A stretch of 64,000 bases of DNA from Niabella sp. (lineage in GTDB: Bacteria > Bacteroidota > Bacteroidia > Chitinophagales > Chitinophagaceae), in the NCBI GenBank assembly GCA_017744795.1, contig JAGIAQ010000011.1, forward strand, positions 1-64,000, written 5' to 3'. The position numbers were made by a program, and so were the translations under genes. How positions within the stretch are numbered: position 1 is the first letter of the stretch; every line of letters starts with the position of its first letter. The notes below the pieces were generated by a model, which saw only the letters and a program-made list of their open reading frames with translations, made no database searches and was not told the DNA's origin. This document shows positions 19,302 through 27,335 of this stretch, piece by piece.

Positions 19302-19372
19302 TAATGAACCGGAATCAATTTTATTAAAACTTATAAGCCAGGCCAATAGTTCTCTACTGTTAGCCGCACTCC

Positions 19373-19402
19373 CTGAACAAGAGACTAAAGTCCCTTGTTC
19401 AG
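19373..19402. terminator. bidirectional hairpin between convergent operons
   Basis: CTGAACAAG (19373-19381) pairs with CTTGTTCAG (19394-19402), and an inner GACT/AGTC extends the stem with one mismatch. It lies between the end of the four-gene operon (19301) and the end of the response regulator gene (19409), where both transcripts need to stop. Confidence 0.7.
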
Positions 19403-19408
19403 AATAAA

Positions 19409-19810
19409 CTAATTGTTAAAAACGGCAACGGGTTCTGATTTCAGGAGCACCGACAGGTCTTCGCGCCTGAGGGGTTTGATCAGATAACTGATCACACAAT
19501 CGTAGGCGGAGGCCCGGTCCTTATCTGTTTGTGCAATCGAGGACGTAGCCATTACCACATAGATATTTTTTTTATACGGATAATCTTTTAACGCATCCAA
19601 CACCCCCCAGCCATCCAGCACCGGCATATTGATATCGAGGAATATTAAAAAAGCTAATTCCATGGAACTACGCTGTACTAATATTTCCAGCGCATCCTGT
19701 CCATTATGGCAGGTATGCTGCAATTGATTAAACCCCGCCATTTTTAGCATCAGCCCTGCGATCTTCGTAAATACCGGATCGTCATCTACGATCATCACCT
19801 CAAGGTTCAT
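19409..19810 (-). CDS. single-domain response regulator (CheY-like)
   Basis: A 133-residue receiver domain alone. The acidic pair is at VDDD (residues 8-11), the phospho-acceptor is Asp59 in FLDINMPVLDGWG, the conserved Thr/Ser position is in VMATSS (about 89-91) and the signalling lysine is Lys112 in YLIKPLRRED. There is no output domain, so it acts by protein interaction or as a phosphate relay or sink. Its ATG overlaps the TGA of the upstream sensor gene (ATGA at 19807-19810), so the two are co-translated and presumably partners. Family call is firm; the regulated process is unknown. Confidence 0.9.
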   Translation of the reverse strand: MNLEVMIVDDDPVFTKIAGLMLKMAGFNQLQHTCHNGQDALEILVQRSSMELAFLIFLDINMPVLDGWGVLDALKDYPYKKNIYVVMATSSIAQTDKDRASAYDCVISYLIKPLRREDLSVLLKSEPVAVFNN

Positions 19811-21375
19811 TGCGCTTCGTTTTTTTGGTTAAGCTCTATTTGTTCAGATTTATCAATGATAGTGCCCAGTATACCATCAAGTTCCAGGCACGATTCATTA
19901 ATGGCTGCAAGCAAGCCATTTTCTTCTGTTTCGCCTGCCGGAACATTTTTGAAAAAATCTGCAATCGCCATGATGCGGGCCAGCGGCGCCCGAACCAAAT
20001 GCGACTGTATCCAGGTTATTTCATGTAATTTCCGGTTTTGCAATTCAATTTTTTGTACATGCAGCACCTGCTGTTCATATAAACTTTTCAGGCGCATTTC
20101 CGCCAGTTTTGTTTCGGTAATGTCGAGGCTGGCTCCAATCATTTTTGAGGGAGCGTCAGGGTTGTTATTAAAAAGCCGCGCCCAGCACCGCAAATACCGG
20201 ATAGCGCCATCCGGACGTACAATACGATGCTCAAACAGCGTTTCATCTCCTGTCTGTTGTATCTGCCGCAGGGTATTTATAACATCCTGCCGGTCTGCTT
20301 CATGCAGCGCTGCTAAATAATTTTCAAGATCCGGCGTGTAAGATCGGGCATCCACACCGTAGATATTATACAACGTGTGCGACCAGTGCACCTCGTTGGT
20401 CTCCATATTCCATTGCCAATTGCCAAATTTGGCCAGGTCCTGTACCTGGTACATTATTTCGTTTGCGTTCTGCAACTGGTCCTTTTTTAAAGCGCTCTCC
20501 AAAATGAGCTGCAGTAATTTAACAGCACGTTCAATAATCACCAGCTTTTTATTGCCGGGCTGCTGCACTTCCTTATAATACATGCCCAGTACGGCTATCA
20601 CGTTATTATCTGAATCTATAACAGGATAGGACCAACAGGCCTTATAACCAGCGGCCAGCGGTAAATGCGCATAGCCTTCCCACTCCCTTGCCCGCGCAAT
20701 ATCATTTACAAACACCGGTTTTTTTAAATAAGCTGCCGTACCACAAGAACCAATGTTTTCACCGATCGGATGTTTGTTAATAACATCAAGGTAGCTATCC
20801 GGTAGCGAAGGGGCAGCACAACGCAGCAGGCATCCATCCTGAATGTAGTGAATGGAGCCATATATCTCCGGATAAAGGAATTCCATCCCCTTCAGGTACT
20901 CAGATAAAATTTCATTAACGGAGAGCTCTTGCTTTTCATATAACTCCAGTATCCTGTTTTCGAGCTTATCCATTTCTGCCAGGCTTCTGCTTTCGGTAAC
21001 ATCCTGCATAATACCGTAAATACAGGCCATAGCATCCTCGTTCACTTCAGCCTTGCTGCCGGTTATCAGGAGCCATTTTTTATTACCTTTTAAGGTAACG
21101 ATGGGACAGGTTTCACAGAAATCTTTTCCCTGTTCTATAACAGCTGTAATAGCCGCTGCAATAAGCGCTCTGTTTTTTTCGCCTTCAAAAAAATCCAGGC
21201 AGGTACTCAGATCCGGTTTAAAATCTTTACCTGTTTCAAAAATATCCATCAGAAATTCAGACCAGATCAATTCCCGGTCCGGAAAATTAATTTGCCAGGT
21301 ACCGATATTTGCAGCAAGTAAGGTTTTGTCTATAATGCTACCGTGGAACGTAGTTGAATAAGTTTTCTCACGCAT
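19807..21375 (-). CDS. PAS-GAF-PAS sensor with HisKA box but no ATPase domain
   Basis: A 522-residue soluble protein. A PAS-like region spans about 15-130 (NIGTWQINFPDRELIWSEFL), a GAF-like region about 150-300 (GSCGTAAYLKKPVFVNDIAR, then YKACWSYPVIDSDNNVIAVLG), and a second PAS plus PAC about 310-425 (KFGNWQWNMETNEVHWSHTL, ASLDITETKLAE). The last about 90 residues look like a histidine-kinase dimerisation helix pair, with His459 in IQSHLVRAPLARIM. The chain then ends at NQKNEAQ, with no N, G1 or G2 boxes. It therefore cannot phosphorylate itself without a partner kinase ATPase domain, unless it acts as a phosphotransfer or scaffold protein. The gene precedes and overlaps the receiver gene. 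The absence of the ATPase domain is seen directly; the functional reading is inference. Confidence 0.8.
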   Translation of the reverse strand: MREKTYSTTFHGSIIDKTLLAANIGTWQINFPDRELIWSEFLMDIFETGKDFKPDLSTCLDFFEGEKNRALIAAAITAVIEQGKDFCETCPIVTLKGNKKWLLITGSKAEVNEDAMACIYGIMQDVTESRSLAEMDKLENRILELYEKQELSVNEILSEYLKGMEFLYPEIYGSIHYIQDGCLLRCAAPSLPDSYLDVINKHPIGENIGSCGTAAYLKKPVFVNDIARAREWEGYAHLPLAAGYKACWSYPVIDSDNNVIAVLGMYYKEVQQPGNKKLVIIERAVKLLQLILESALKKDQLQNANEIMYQVQDLAKFGNWQWNMETNEVHWSHTLYNIYGVDARSYTPDLENYLAALHEADRQDVINTLRQIQQTGDETLFEHRIVRPDGAIRYLRCWARLFNNNPDAPSKMIGASLDITETKLAEMRLKSLYEQQVLHVQKIELQNRKLHEITWIQSHLVRAPLARIMAIADFFKNVPAGETEENGLLAAINESCLELDGILGTIIDKSEQIELNQKNEAQ

Positions 21376-21790
21376 TTTTCAAGCTATTAATCATGAAAAA
21401 TCATTGTTTTGGGTCGGGGCATATCGCATCTGTTTTAGTTCAGGCGCCCATAACATTAACATCCTGATTGTTGCTAAAACAATGCACTACAAAAGTAACG
21501 CATTTGCATAAAAAACATGGAAAACACTGCATTTACTTACGGCGATTTTATTTTACGAAAATGCCCGTGTGGCACCCCTGCCGCCTTACCCCCATTTTTC
21601 CCGCAACCATTTGCGAACCGGTTCATCATACCATTTCAAACTGGCAAAAGTATGATAGCAGTACAAAGTATTTTTTGATTACGAAGCGGCGAATGGCAAA
21701 CCCAGCCCGTTCCGATCGGGTATTAAGGATTAAGATACCCATTAAGCCGTTTTCTTAATGATCTTAATGTTTTAAATAAAAGGAGTCTTG
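21376..21790. other. intergenic region upstream of the PAS sensor gene
   Basis: This 415-bp region holds no gene I trust; a 96-codon plus-strand open frame inside it has atypical composition. It contains a minus-strand TAnnTTTG element at 21490-21497 and, near the end of the GH20 gene, a weak CATTAAG/CTTAATG hairpin (21740-21760). Confidence 0.5.
21490..21497 (-). promoter_or_regulatory. candidate -7 element of the PAS sensor/response regulator operon
   Basis: The minus strand reads TACTTTTG, an exact TAnnTTTG match, about 115 nt upstream of the sensor ATG at 21375. No clear -33 TTTG was found at the usual distance, so support is moderate. Confidence 0.4.
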
Positions 21791-23683
21791 TTACTTCACG
21801 CGTTTCTTCAGGTCCTCCACTTTTACCGACATCTGACGGCCGATTTGCTGTTTGCCCCTGTAGGTTACGATCCGCAGCAATTGTGCATCTTTAGGGATCT
21901 CCAAAGGCGCAGTATATTTGGGATAGAACCGGTCCGGCGCCGAATTATCAAAACTGGTATAAATATCCAGCCCTTCGATCTCGGGCGTAAGCGTTACCGT
22001 ATAAGCCGTTCCATTTTTCTGTACAGAGATCGCCGGGTCATAGATAGCCGGTGAATATTTTATTTCCGCTTCATCAAACCTTTTAAAGAACTGTTCCGTC
22101 TTTGCAGCAAAACTTTTCCAGTTCTTTTTATCAGCAGGCGACCATACGGACTCGGCTATTGCCAGGCCCCGGGGCCAGGTCATATACTCCGCCTGCCGCA
22201 TGGTGTACACATTTTCTGTCCAGAGATTGGCTTGTCCCCCTAAAACATATGCCGCATTGGCGCCCTGTGGGATGGGATTAAACTCATAGGTTTTGGAAAG
22301 GCGCAAGGAAGCATAAATGGGCACCTCGGTGCTTACATCGCCCTGCATATAATCGATATAAGTGTATTGCGTCGGGCTCATGACCACGTAGTGCTTAGAC
22401 TGCGAAGCCTCTATCCCGTATTTTTCGCCCCTCCAGCTCATAAGGGCCGCCGTGGGCGAAATCCCCCCTTCCAGTATTTCATCCCAGCCCATCAGTTTTT
22501 TGCCTTTTGCATTAACGATCTTTTCCAGTCGTTTTTCAAAATAAGCCTGCACCTGCGGAATGGTTGTTAACTTTTCTTTCTTCATCAGCTCCTGTACCTG
22601 TGGGCTTTTCTCCCAGAAATTATGCGGTGCCTCATCACCGCCTACATGGATATAAGGAAATGGAAATAGCTGCGCTACTTCGGTTATTACCTTATCCATA
22701 AACCCATATACCTTTTCATTAGCGGGGCAAAGCGTATTGTCGATCATTGCTATGGGCGGCGCACCGTGCGACCAATCCATAATGGGCTGCCCGAAGCGTA
22801 CCTGGTATTTATCAGCCCCTTCGGTGCAGGATAATTCAGGATAGGATGCGATGGCTGCCAGACTATGCCCCGGCACATCAATTTCGGGGACAATATTGAT
22901 AAAACGTTCTTTCGCATACTGCACCAGTTCTTTAATTTCTTCCTGGGTATAAAAGCCGCCATAGGATCTTTTTTCGTCGGGTTCCGCGGGCGAGAAGGTA
23001 TTGAACAGACCGGTGCGGTTGATGCGCCAGGCGCCTACTTCGGTCAGCTTGGGCAGACTTTTGATCTGGATCCGCCAGCCTTCGTCATCCGTCAGATGAA
23101 AATGAAACATATTATATTTAAACCGCGACATATTATCGATATACTTCTTCACCTCTGCCACGGTAAAGAAATGACGCGATACATCCAGCATCAGGCCCCG
23201 CCAGCCCACGCGCGGGTAATCCGTAATTTCCACTACCGGTGTTTTCCAGGCGACGCCAGTCACTTTTTCAGTGCTCTCAATTTGAGGTGGAAGCAATTGT
23301 AAAAAAGTTTGCACTCCGTAAAACAGCCCTGCGGGTTTATTGGCTTTGATGACCACATTTCCGGAGGTTACCGAAAGCGTGTAGCCTTCATCACCGATCT
23401 TTGCATCGCGGCTTTTATTCAGGATCAAATTAATAGTGGCAGTCGTGTTTCCCTCCAGTTTTTGAACTGTAGATCCGGCAAGAGCGATCTTGGTTTCCAG
23501 CAAGCCGATCGTATATCCGAGATCCGCCTTTGCGGGAACGCCGATCGAGACCTTGTCCGGCAGCGTAAATACACCCGTACCGGCAGCCAGTGAAACGGGT
23601 TCGGGTATGATCGCTATTTTTTCCTGTGCCTCTGCCATAGCTACCATAAGGGTTACAAGCAATGCAATCGAAAATTTTTTCAT
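21791..23683 (-). CDS. GH20 beta-N-acetylhexosaminidase
   Basis: An exported exo-acting hexosaminidase that removes terminal GlcNAc or GalNAc. The chosen start gives MKKFSIALLVTLMVAMAEAQ, a canonical signal peptide, and a 630-residue protein. A start 33 bp upstream at 23716 is also possible; it overlaps the apbE stop as ATGA and would lengthen the n-region. The N-terminal GH20b-like domain covers about 20-150, and the TIM barrel starts at YPRVGWRGLMLDVSRHFFTV. The catalytic Asp-Glu pair is in YIHVGGDEAPHNFW (about residue 345), and HLTDDEGWRIQI and WTENVYTM are further conserved strings. A short C-terminal beta domain follows. It lies directly downstream of apbE on the same transcript, although the functions are not obviously related. 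Confidence 0.93.
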   Translation of the reverse strand: MKKFSIALLVTLMVAMAEAQEKIAIIPEPVSLAAGTGVFTLPDKVSIGVPAKADLGYTIGLLETKIALAGSTVQKLEGNTTATINLILNKSRDAKIGDEGYTLSVTSGNVVIKANKPAGLFYGVQTFLQLLPPQIESTEKVTGVAWKTPVVEITDYPRVGWRGLMLDVSRHFFTVAEVKKYIDNMSRFKYNMFHFHLTDDEGWRIQIKSLPKLTEVGAWRINRTGLFNTFSPAEPDEKRSYGGFYTQEEIKELVQYAKERFINIVPEIDVPGHSLAAIASYPELSCTEGADKYQVRFGQPIMDWSHGAPPIAMIDNTLCPANEKVYGFMDKVITEVAQLFPFPYIHVGGDEAPHNFWEKSPQVQELMKKEKLTTIPQVQAYFEKRLEKIVNAKGKKLMGWDEILEGGISPTAALMSWRGEKYGIEASQSKHYVVMSPTQYTYIDYMQGDVSTEVPIYASLRLSKTYEFNPIPQGANAAYVLGGQANLWTENVYTMRQAEYMTWPRGLAIAESVWSPADKKNWKSFAAKTEQFFKRFDEAEIKYSPAIYDPAISVQKNGTAYTVTLTPEIEGLDIYTSFDNSAPDRFYPKYTAPLEIPKDAQLLRIVTYRGKQQIGRQMSVKVEDLKKRVK

Positions 23684-23712
23684 ATTTAACGAGGTTTTCT
23701 TTAATAACAAAT

Positions 23713-24744
23713 TCATTGATGCAATAATGCGTTAAACCCTGCAGAGGCTGTATCCGCTACTGCGCCGTTCGCTTTGGTATAAATAAAATAACATTCCAGT
23801 TCGGGGTGCTTTTTCAAAAAGGAAAAGGCCTCCGTGAGGTGCATGCCCATAAAAACGTTATCATACCCATCGGCAGTGATCCCATCTTTTGCCAATACCG
23901 TAACACTGACCATTTCATTCTGGATGGAGTAGCCGGTCCGCGGATCCATCAGATGCGAGATCTTCTTATTGCCGTTCTTATAAAAATTACGGTACTTTCC
24001 GGAGGTTGTCACCGCTCCTTCTTTTACATAAATAGATTTAATTAAAACAGGATTCGCATCATCATCTTCTTCAGAAGGGCTTTCCACCCCTATTTTCATT
24101 ACCGCGCCGGAAGGTTGCTTCCGGCCCTTTACTCTTATCTCCCCACCCACTTCAACCAAATAGTTTTGCACGCCTTTCGCTTCCAGGTAATTTGCTATCA
24201 CATCAACCGTGTAGCCCTGCGCTATTCCGTTTACGTCAATGGTTATACGGGGATCCTTTTTCAAAAGACTATCGCCTTTAAAATAGATCTTGCGGTAGCC
24301 GACGCAGGACAATGCGGCTTTTACCTGCTGCTCCGTCGGTTCCGTTTTTGATTTTCCATCGGGGCCAAAGCCCCAGAGCCGTACCAGGGGCATTACGGTA
24401 ATATCAAAGATCCCACCAGAGGCCTCAGACACTTCACCGGCTTTTTTTACTACCGCTTTCATGTGTTTGTCTGCAATAACACCCCTGCGTTCTTTATTGA
24501 ATTTTGTAATGAGCGAGTAGGCTTTATAAACAGACAACGAACTATCCAGCGAATGAAAAATACTGTCCGCCTGAAACTTTGTAAGCGCACTATCTTCGGC
24601 GTAATAGGTAATGTGATAGGTTGTTCCCTGGGCAAACCCGTTGATGTGAAAAGGATTCAGGGTTGACACCGTTCTGAAAAAAGAGAACGAAACCGCAAGC
24701 GCCAAAAGCAAAGCAACCGATCCATGTTTGAAAAAATGAGACAT
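23713..24744 (-). CDS. apbE: FAD:protein FMN transferase (ApbE family)
   Basis: ApbE enzymes covalently attach FMN from FAD to a threonine of target proteins such as RnfG/NqrC subunits, outside the cytoplasm. The protein is 343 residues from ATG 24744; an in-frame TTG at 24753 would add three residues but lies inside the promoter element. The N-terminus has a hydrophobic segment (HGSVALLLALAVSFSFF) for export or anchoring. Family strings are GFAQGTTYHITYYAED, DSSLSVYKAYSLITKFN, FDITVMPLVRLWGFGP, DVNGIAQGYTVDVIANYL, and SHLMDPRTGYSIQNE with the late TADGYDNVFMGM. The gene ends in ATGA with the alternative GH20 start. No Nqr or Rnf subunit is nearby, so its target is elsewhere in the genome. 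Confidence 0.93.
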   Translation of the reverse strand: MSHFFKHGSVALLLALAVSFSFFRTVSTLNPFHINGFAQGTTYHITYYAEDSALTKFQADSIFHSLDSSLSVYKAYSLITKFNKERRGVIADKHMKAVVKKAGEVSEASGGIFDITVMPLVRLWGFGPDGKSKTEPTEQQVKAALSCVGYRKIYFKGDSLLKKDPRITIDVNGIAQGYTVDVIANYLEAKGVQNYLVEVGGEIRVKGRKQPSGAVMKIGVESPSEEDDDANPVLIKSIYVKEGAVTTSGKYRNFYKNGNKKISHLMDPRTGYSIQNEMVSVTVLAKDGITADGYDNVFMGMHLTEAFSFLKKHPELECYFIYTKANGAVADTASAGFNALLHQ

Positions 24745-24750
24745 AGCGAT

Positions 24751-24758
24751 CAAATATA
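24751..24758 (-). promoter_or_regulatory. candidate -7 element of apbE, near-leaderless
   Basis: The minus strand reads TATATTTG, an exact TAnnTTTG match ending seven bases before the apbE ATG (24744). With normal spacing the transcript would start at or next to the ATG, giving a leaderless or nearly leaderless mRNA. A -33 box is not evident. Confidence 0.4.
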
Positions 24759-24849
24759 AGTAATAATAAGACGCCGGCTATACCACTGTTGTGTTATTTG
24801 TAAAGGGGCGTGTTGCAGATTTATCCAAAGGCGGAAGCGAATCTATGCA

Positions 24850-24911
24850 GGGAAGTCGGAAATACGGGAAGACATTGTTTTTAACTTACCGTTTCACCGG
24901 CTTCCCGGCCG
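24850..24911. repeat. 62-bp dispersed repeat, copy A
   Basis: This intergenic 62-mer, read on the minus strand, begins CGGCCGGGAAG and ends TTTCCGACTTCCC. It aligns over its full length with 59948-60008 on the plus strand, at roughly 85 percent identity by eye (about eight substitutions and one single-base gap). Both copies lie between genes. Confidence 0.7.
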
Positions 24912-24966
24912 AATATTACTTTTGAAACAACCTCCTCACGACTAACATAACACTACAATCGCGTTC

Positions 24967-25003
24967 AAAAAAAACACCCTGTCCTATTAGGTCGGACAGG
25001 GTG
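24967..25003 (-). terminator. intrinsic terminator of the aldose epimerase gene
   Basis: CACCCTGTCC (24975-24984) and GGACAGGGTG (24994-25003) form a perfect 10-bp GC-rich stem. On the minus strand it is followed directly by eight T residues (24967-24974). It lies 25 bp beyond the stop of the epimerase gene. Confidence 0.92.
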
Positions 25004-25027
25004 ACTATGGCGACTATAGTCTGAAAC

Positions 25028-26221
25028 CTATTTTGCTGAGAATTTATAATAACTAACTGTGTGATAGGTTTGTCCGGGTTTTAACTCCGTGCTGGGGAAG
25101 GCCGGCTGATTGGGCGAATCAGGAAAATGCTGTGTTTCCGCGCAAAAAGCGCCGCGGTGAATATCCTTTGCTCCGGATTTCAACGTATTTTTTCCTTCGT
25201 TAAAATTACCGCTGTAAAACTGCAGTCCCGGCTCCTGTGTATAAATATCCATTACAATTCCGGATTGATCTCCGGTAAAGGTTGCGGCATGTGTAAGGCC
25301 ATAGTCGCCTTTTGTGCCGTTTAATACAAAATTATGATCATACCCTTTACCAAATTTCAATTGCTCATTATCGGCGCCGATGCGCGCACCAATAGCGGTA
25401 GCTTTTGTAAAATCAAAAGGTGTGCCGGCAACGGGCGCCAGCTTACCCGTGGGAATCAGCGTAGAATCTACCGGGGTATATTTATCTGCATAGATCTGTG
25501 CCGTATGTCCCAAAATTTCGCCGCTGCCTTCTCCGTTCAAATTAAAATAGGCATGATTGGTAAGATTTACCACTGTTGGCTTATCAGTAGTTGCGGAATA
25601 ATCGATTTTTAACGCATTATCTCCGGTAACGCTATAGGTCACTTTTACTTTAAGTGCGCCGGGGAAGCCTTCTTCCATATCGGCGCTTGTGTAGCTTAAT
25701 TCAAGGGAACTGTCATTCGGCTGCACCGCATCCCAAACCACATACTGGTAACCTTTTTTACCACCATGCAACGTATTAGGACCATTGTTGGCCGCAAGCG
25801 GATATTCTTTGCCCTCCAGTTTAAATTTCGCCTTTGCAATACGATTACCATAGCGGCCAATAGTAGCGCCCAGATAGGCCTCGGTGGCATCCTGATAGCC
25901 TTTAGCGCTGTTAATGCCGATCACCACATCCGTTGCTTTACCGCTTTTATCCGGCACCCACAATCCCACAATACGTCCGCCGTAATTAGTAATCGCCACA
26001 GTCATTCCCTTATGGTTCGTTAGTTTATAGAGGGCTGTTTTTTTACCGTCGATGGTTCCGTTAAACCCTGCACTGTCCAGGTTTTCAGGACTGTCTGTTT
26101 TTTTCACCGTAGTTGAATCACCCGATGCAGAAGAATCCTTTTTTTCTGCAGGGTTGCTATTACAGGCAAGAAGACTGATGGCCAGTGACACCGCCGATAA
26201 CAATTTAAATGATTGGTTCAT
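25028..26221 (-). CDS. galM: aldose 1-epimerase, lipoprotein form
   Basis: It interconverts alpha and beta anomers of free aldoses. The 397-residue precursor has a lipoprotein signal peptide with lipobox LLACN (Cys20), so it is anchored in the envelope, and then a serine/lysine-rich linker. The fold's strings are ALYKLTNHKGMTVAITNYGG, GATIGRYGNRIAKAKFKL, PNTLHGGKKGYQYVVWDA, VVNLTNHAYFNLNGEGSGE, GKGYDHNFVLNG and FYSGNFNEGKNT; the conserved histidines in TLHGG and NHAYFNL and the late glutamate (QEPGLQFYSG, AFCAETQHFPD) belong to the active site. A periplasmic or surface mutarotase fits sugar release by the neighbouring glycosidases, possibly arabinose or galactose. It has its own strong terminator. 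Confidence 0.93.
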   Translation of the reverse strand: MNQSFKLLSAVSLAISLLACNSNPAEKKDSSASGDSTTVKKTDSPENLDSAGFNGTIDGKKTALYKLTNHKGMTVAITNYGGRIVGLWVPDKSGKATDVVIGINSAKGYQDATEAYLGATIGRYGNRIAKAKFKLEGKEYPLAANNGPNTLHGGKKGYQYVVWDAVQPNDSSLELSYTSADMEEGFPGALKVKVTYSVTGDNALKIDYSATTDKPTVVNLTNHAYFNLNGEGSGEILGHTAQIYADKYTPVDSTLIPTGKLAPVAGTPFDFTKATAIGARIGADNEQLKFGKGYDHNFVLNGTKGDYGLTHAATFTGDQSGIVMDIYTQEPGLQFYSGNFNEGKNTLKSGAKDIHRGAFCAETQHFPDSPNQPAFPSTELKPGQTYHTVSYYKFSAK

Positions 26222-26350
26222 ATTTTTTGATGCTTTATTTTAATAAACGTCAACTATACAATAAATCATGTCAAGGTAACTGATTTTCTTAAGCTGCCCA
26301 AACGAAATCTTTATACCCTGGCCTGCATACAAATCATCCGATCGATCGAT

Positions 26351-27334
26351 TCATTCCTTTTCTACCAGCGTTCTCCCGGTTTTCACCACAACAGGCCAGC
26401 CATTTTTATATACCAGCCGGTTCAGGTACATAAAACGGTGATAGTTTCCTTTCTTAAAATCTTCACGGGGTATGGCATGATAGGCAATCCATTTATTGCC
26501 AGCCCGGTCACTGAAGACTGAGTTATGCCCCGGAGCTACCAGAAAAGAGTCCTGTTCAAGGATCACGCTGCTTTTGTTTGCTGCAACGGCTCCCAACCGG
26601 GTATAGGGCCCGGTAATCTTTTTCGCACGGGCCACCATTATTGCATAATGAGCATTGATGCCACAGCAATTATCTCCTGAATAATACATATAATAAAACC
26701 CGTGGTCATAATCGATCCAGGCGCCCTCAATCAATCTTCCGTATGTTTTGTCTGCGCCCGGCTGTATCAGTTCTATGGCTTTTGATCCGTCAGCAAATTC
26801 CGTCATACCGGGGTTCAGTTCTCTGATCCGGATGGGCTGGCTGGCAGAACCCCAGGCCATATAATATTTCCCTGTTTGCAGATCTTTGAGCGTCATAGGG
26901 TCTATCGCTTCAAAGCTGGCGCCGATCAGCAGTGGCTTACCCGAATCAATAAACGGCCCTTCGGGTTTTTCTGAAAAAGCCACTCCTATTGCTTTTCCTT
27001 CTTTACTATCCGTTGTTTCAGCAGCATAAAAAAGTACAAACTTTTTTAGCTGTTCATTATACAAAACATGAGGGGCCCAGAAATCGCGGTCTGCCCATAC
27101 CGGCCGCACCGGTAAAGCATCCCCCACTATTTTCCAGCTTTTGAGATCTTCAGAAACGGCTACCGGTATGTTATACCATTTCCCTGCCGTACCGGAGTTG
27201 GTACCATATGCATAGTACTTTTCACCTACCCTCACAACAGTAGGATCGGGAAAATCAGCACGGATAGCGGGTTGCACTTGTGCACGCACTCCGGCGGAAT
27301 AAAAAACTATCAGGAATAAAAGCAGCGCTTTCAT
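26351..27334 (-). CDS. GH43 family glycosidase (arabinan/arabinoxylan-type), copy 1
   Basis: A five-bladed propeller glycosidase of family 43, 327 residues from the ATG at 27334; longer in-frame starts would overlap the preceding gene and are rejected. The signal peptide is MKALLLFLIVFYSAGVRAQ. The three catalytic acids expected in the family are visible: Asp in RADFPDPTVV, the pKa-modulating Asp in FEAIDPMTLKD, and Glu in GRLIEGAWIDYDHG. VAPGHNSVFSDRAGN is another typical string. Members are alpha-L-arabinofuranosidases, beta-xylosidases or endo-arabinanases; the neighbourhood favours arabinose release, but the exact linkage cannot be read from the sequence. It is the last gene of a six-gene operon, with a one-base gap from the previous stop. 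Confidence 0.9.
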   Translation of the reverse strand: MKALLLFLIVFYSAGVRAQVQPAIRADFPDPTVVRVGEKYYAYGTNSGTAGKWYNIPVAVSEDLKSWKIVGDALPVRPVWADRDFWAPHVLYNEQLKKFVLFYAAETTDSKEGKAIGVAFSEKPEGPFIDSGKPLLIGASFEAIDPMTLKDLQTGKYYMAWGSASQPIRIRELNPGMTEFADGSKAIELIQPGADKTYGRLIEGAWIDYDHGFYYMYYSGDNCCGINAHYAIMVARAKKITGPYTRLGAVAANKSSVILEQDSFLVAPGHNSVFSDRAGNKWIAYHAIPREDFKKGNYHRFMYLNRLVYKNGWPVVVKTGRTLVEKE

Positions 27335-27335
27335 T

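Noticed and set aside
19302-19408. Possible small gene in the gap after the four-gene operon
   Set aside because: Only a bidirectional hairpin is present; no open frame of note.
21468-21758. 96-codon plus-strand open frame in the gap upstream of the PAS sensor
   Set aside because: Composition is unlike neighbouring genes (many C, H, K, F, no clear domain) and it lies over the promoter region of the sensor gene.
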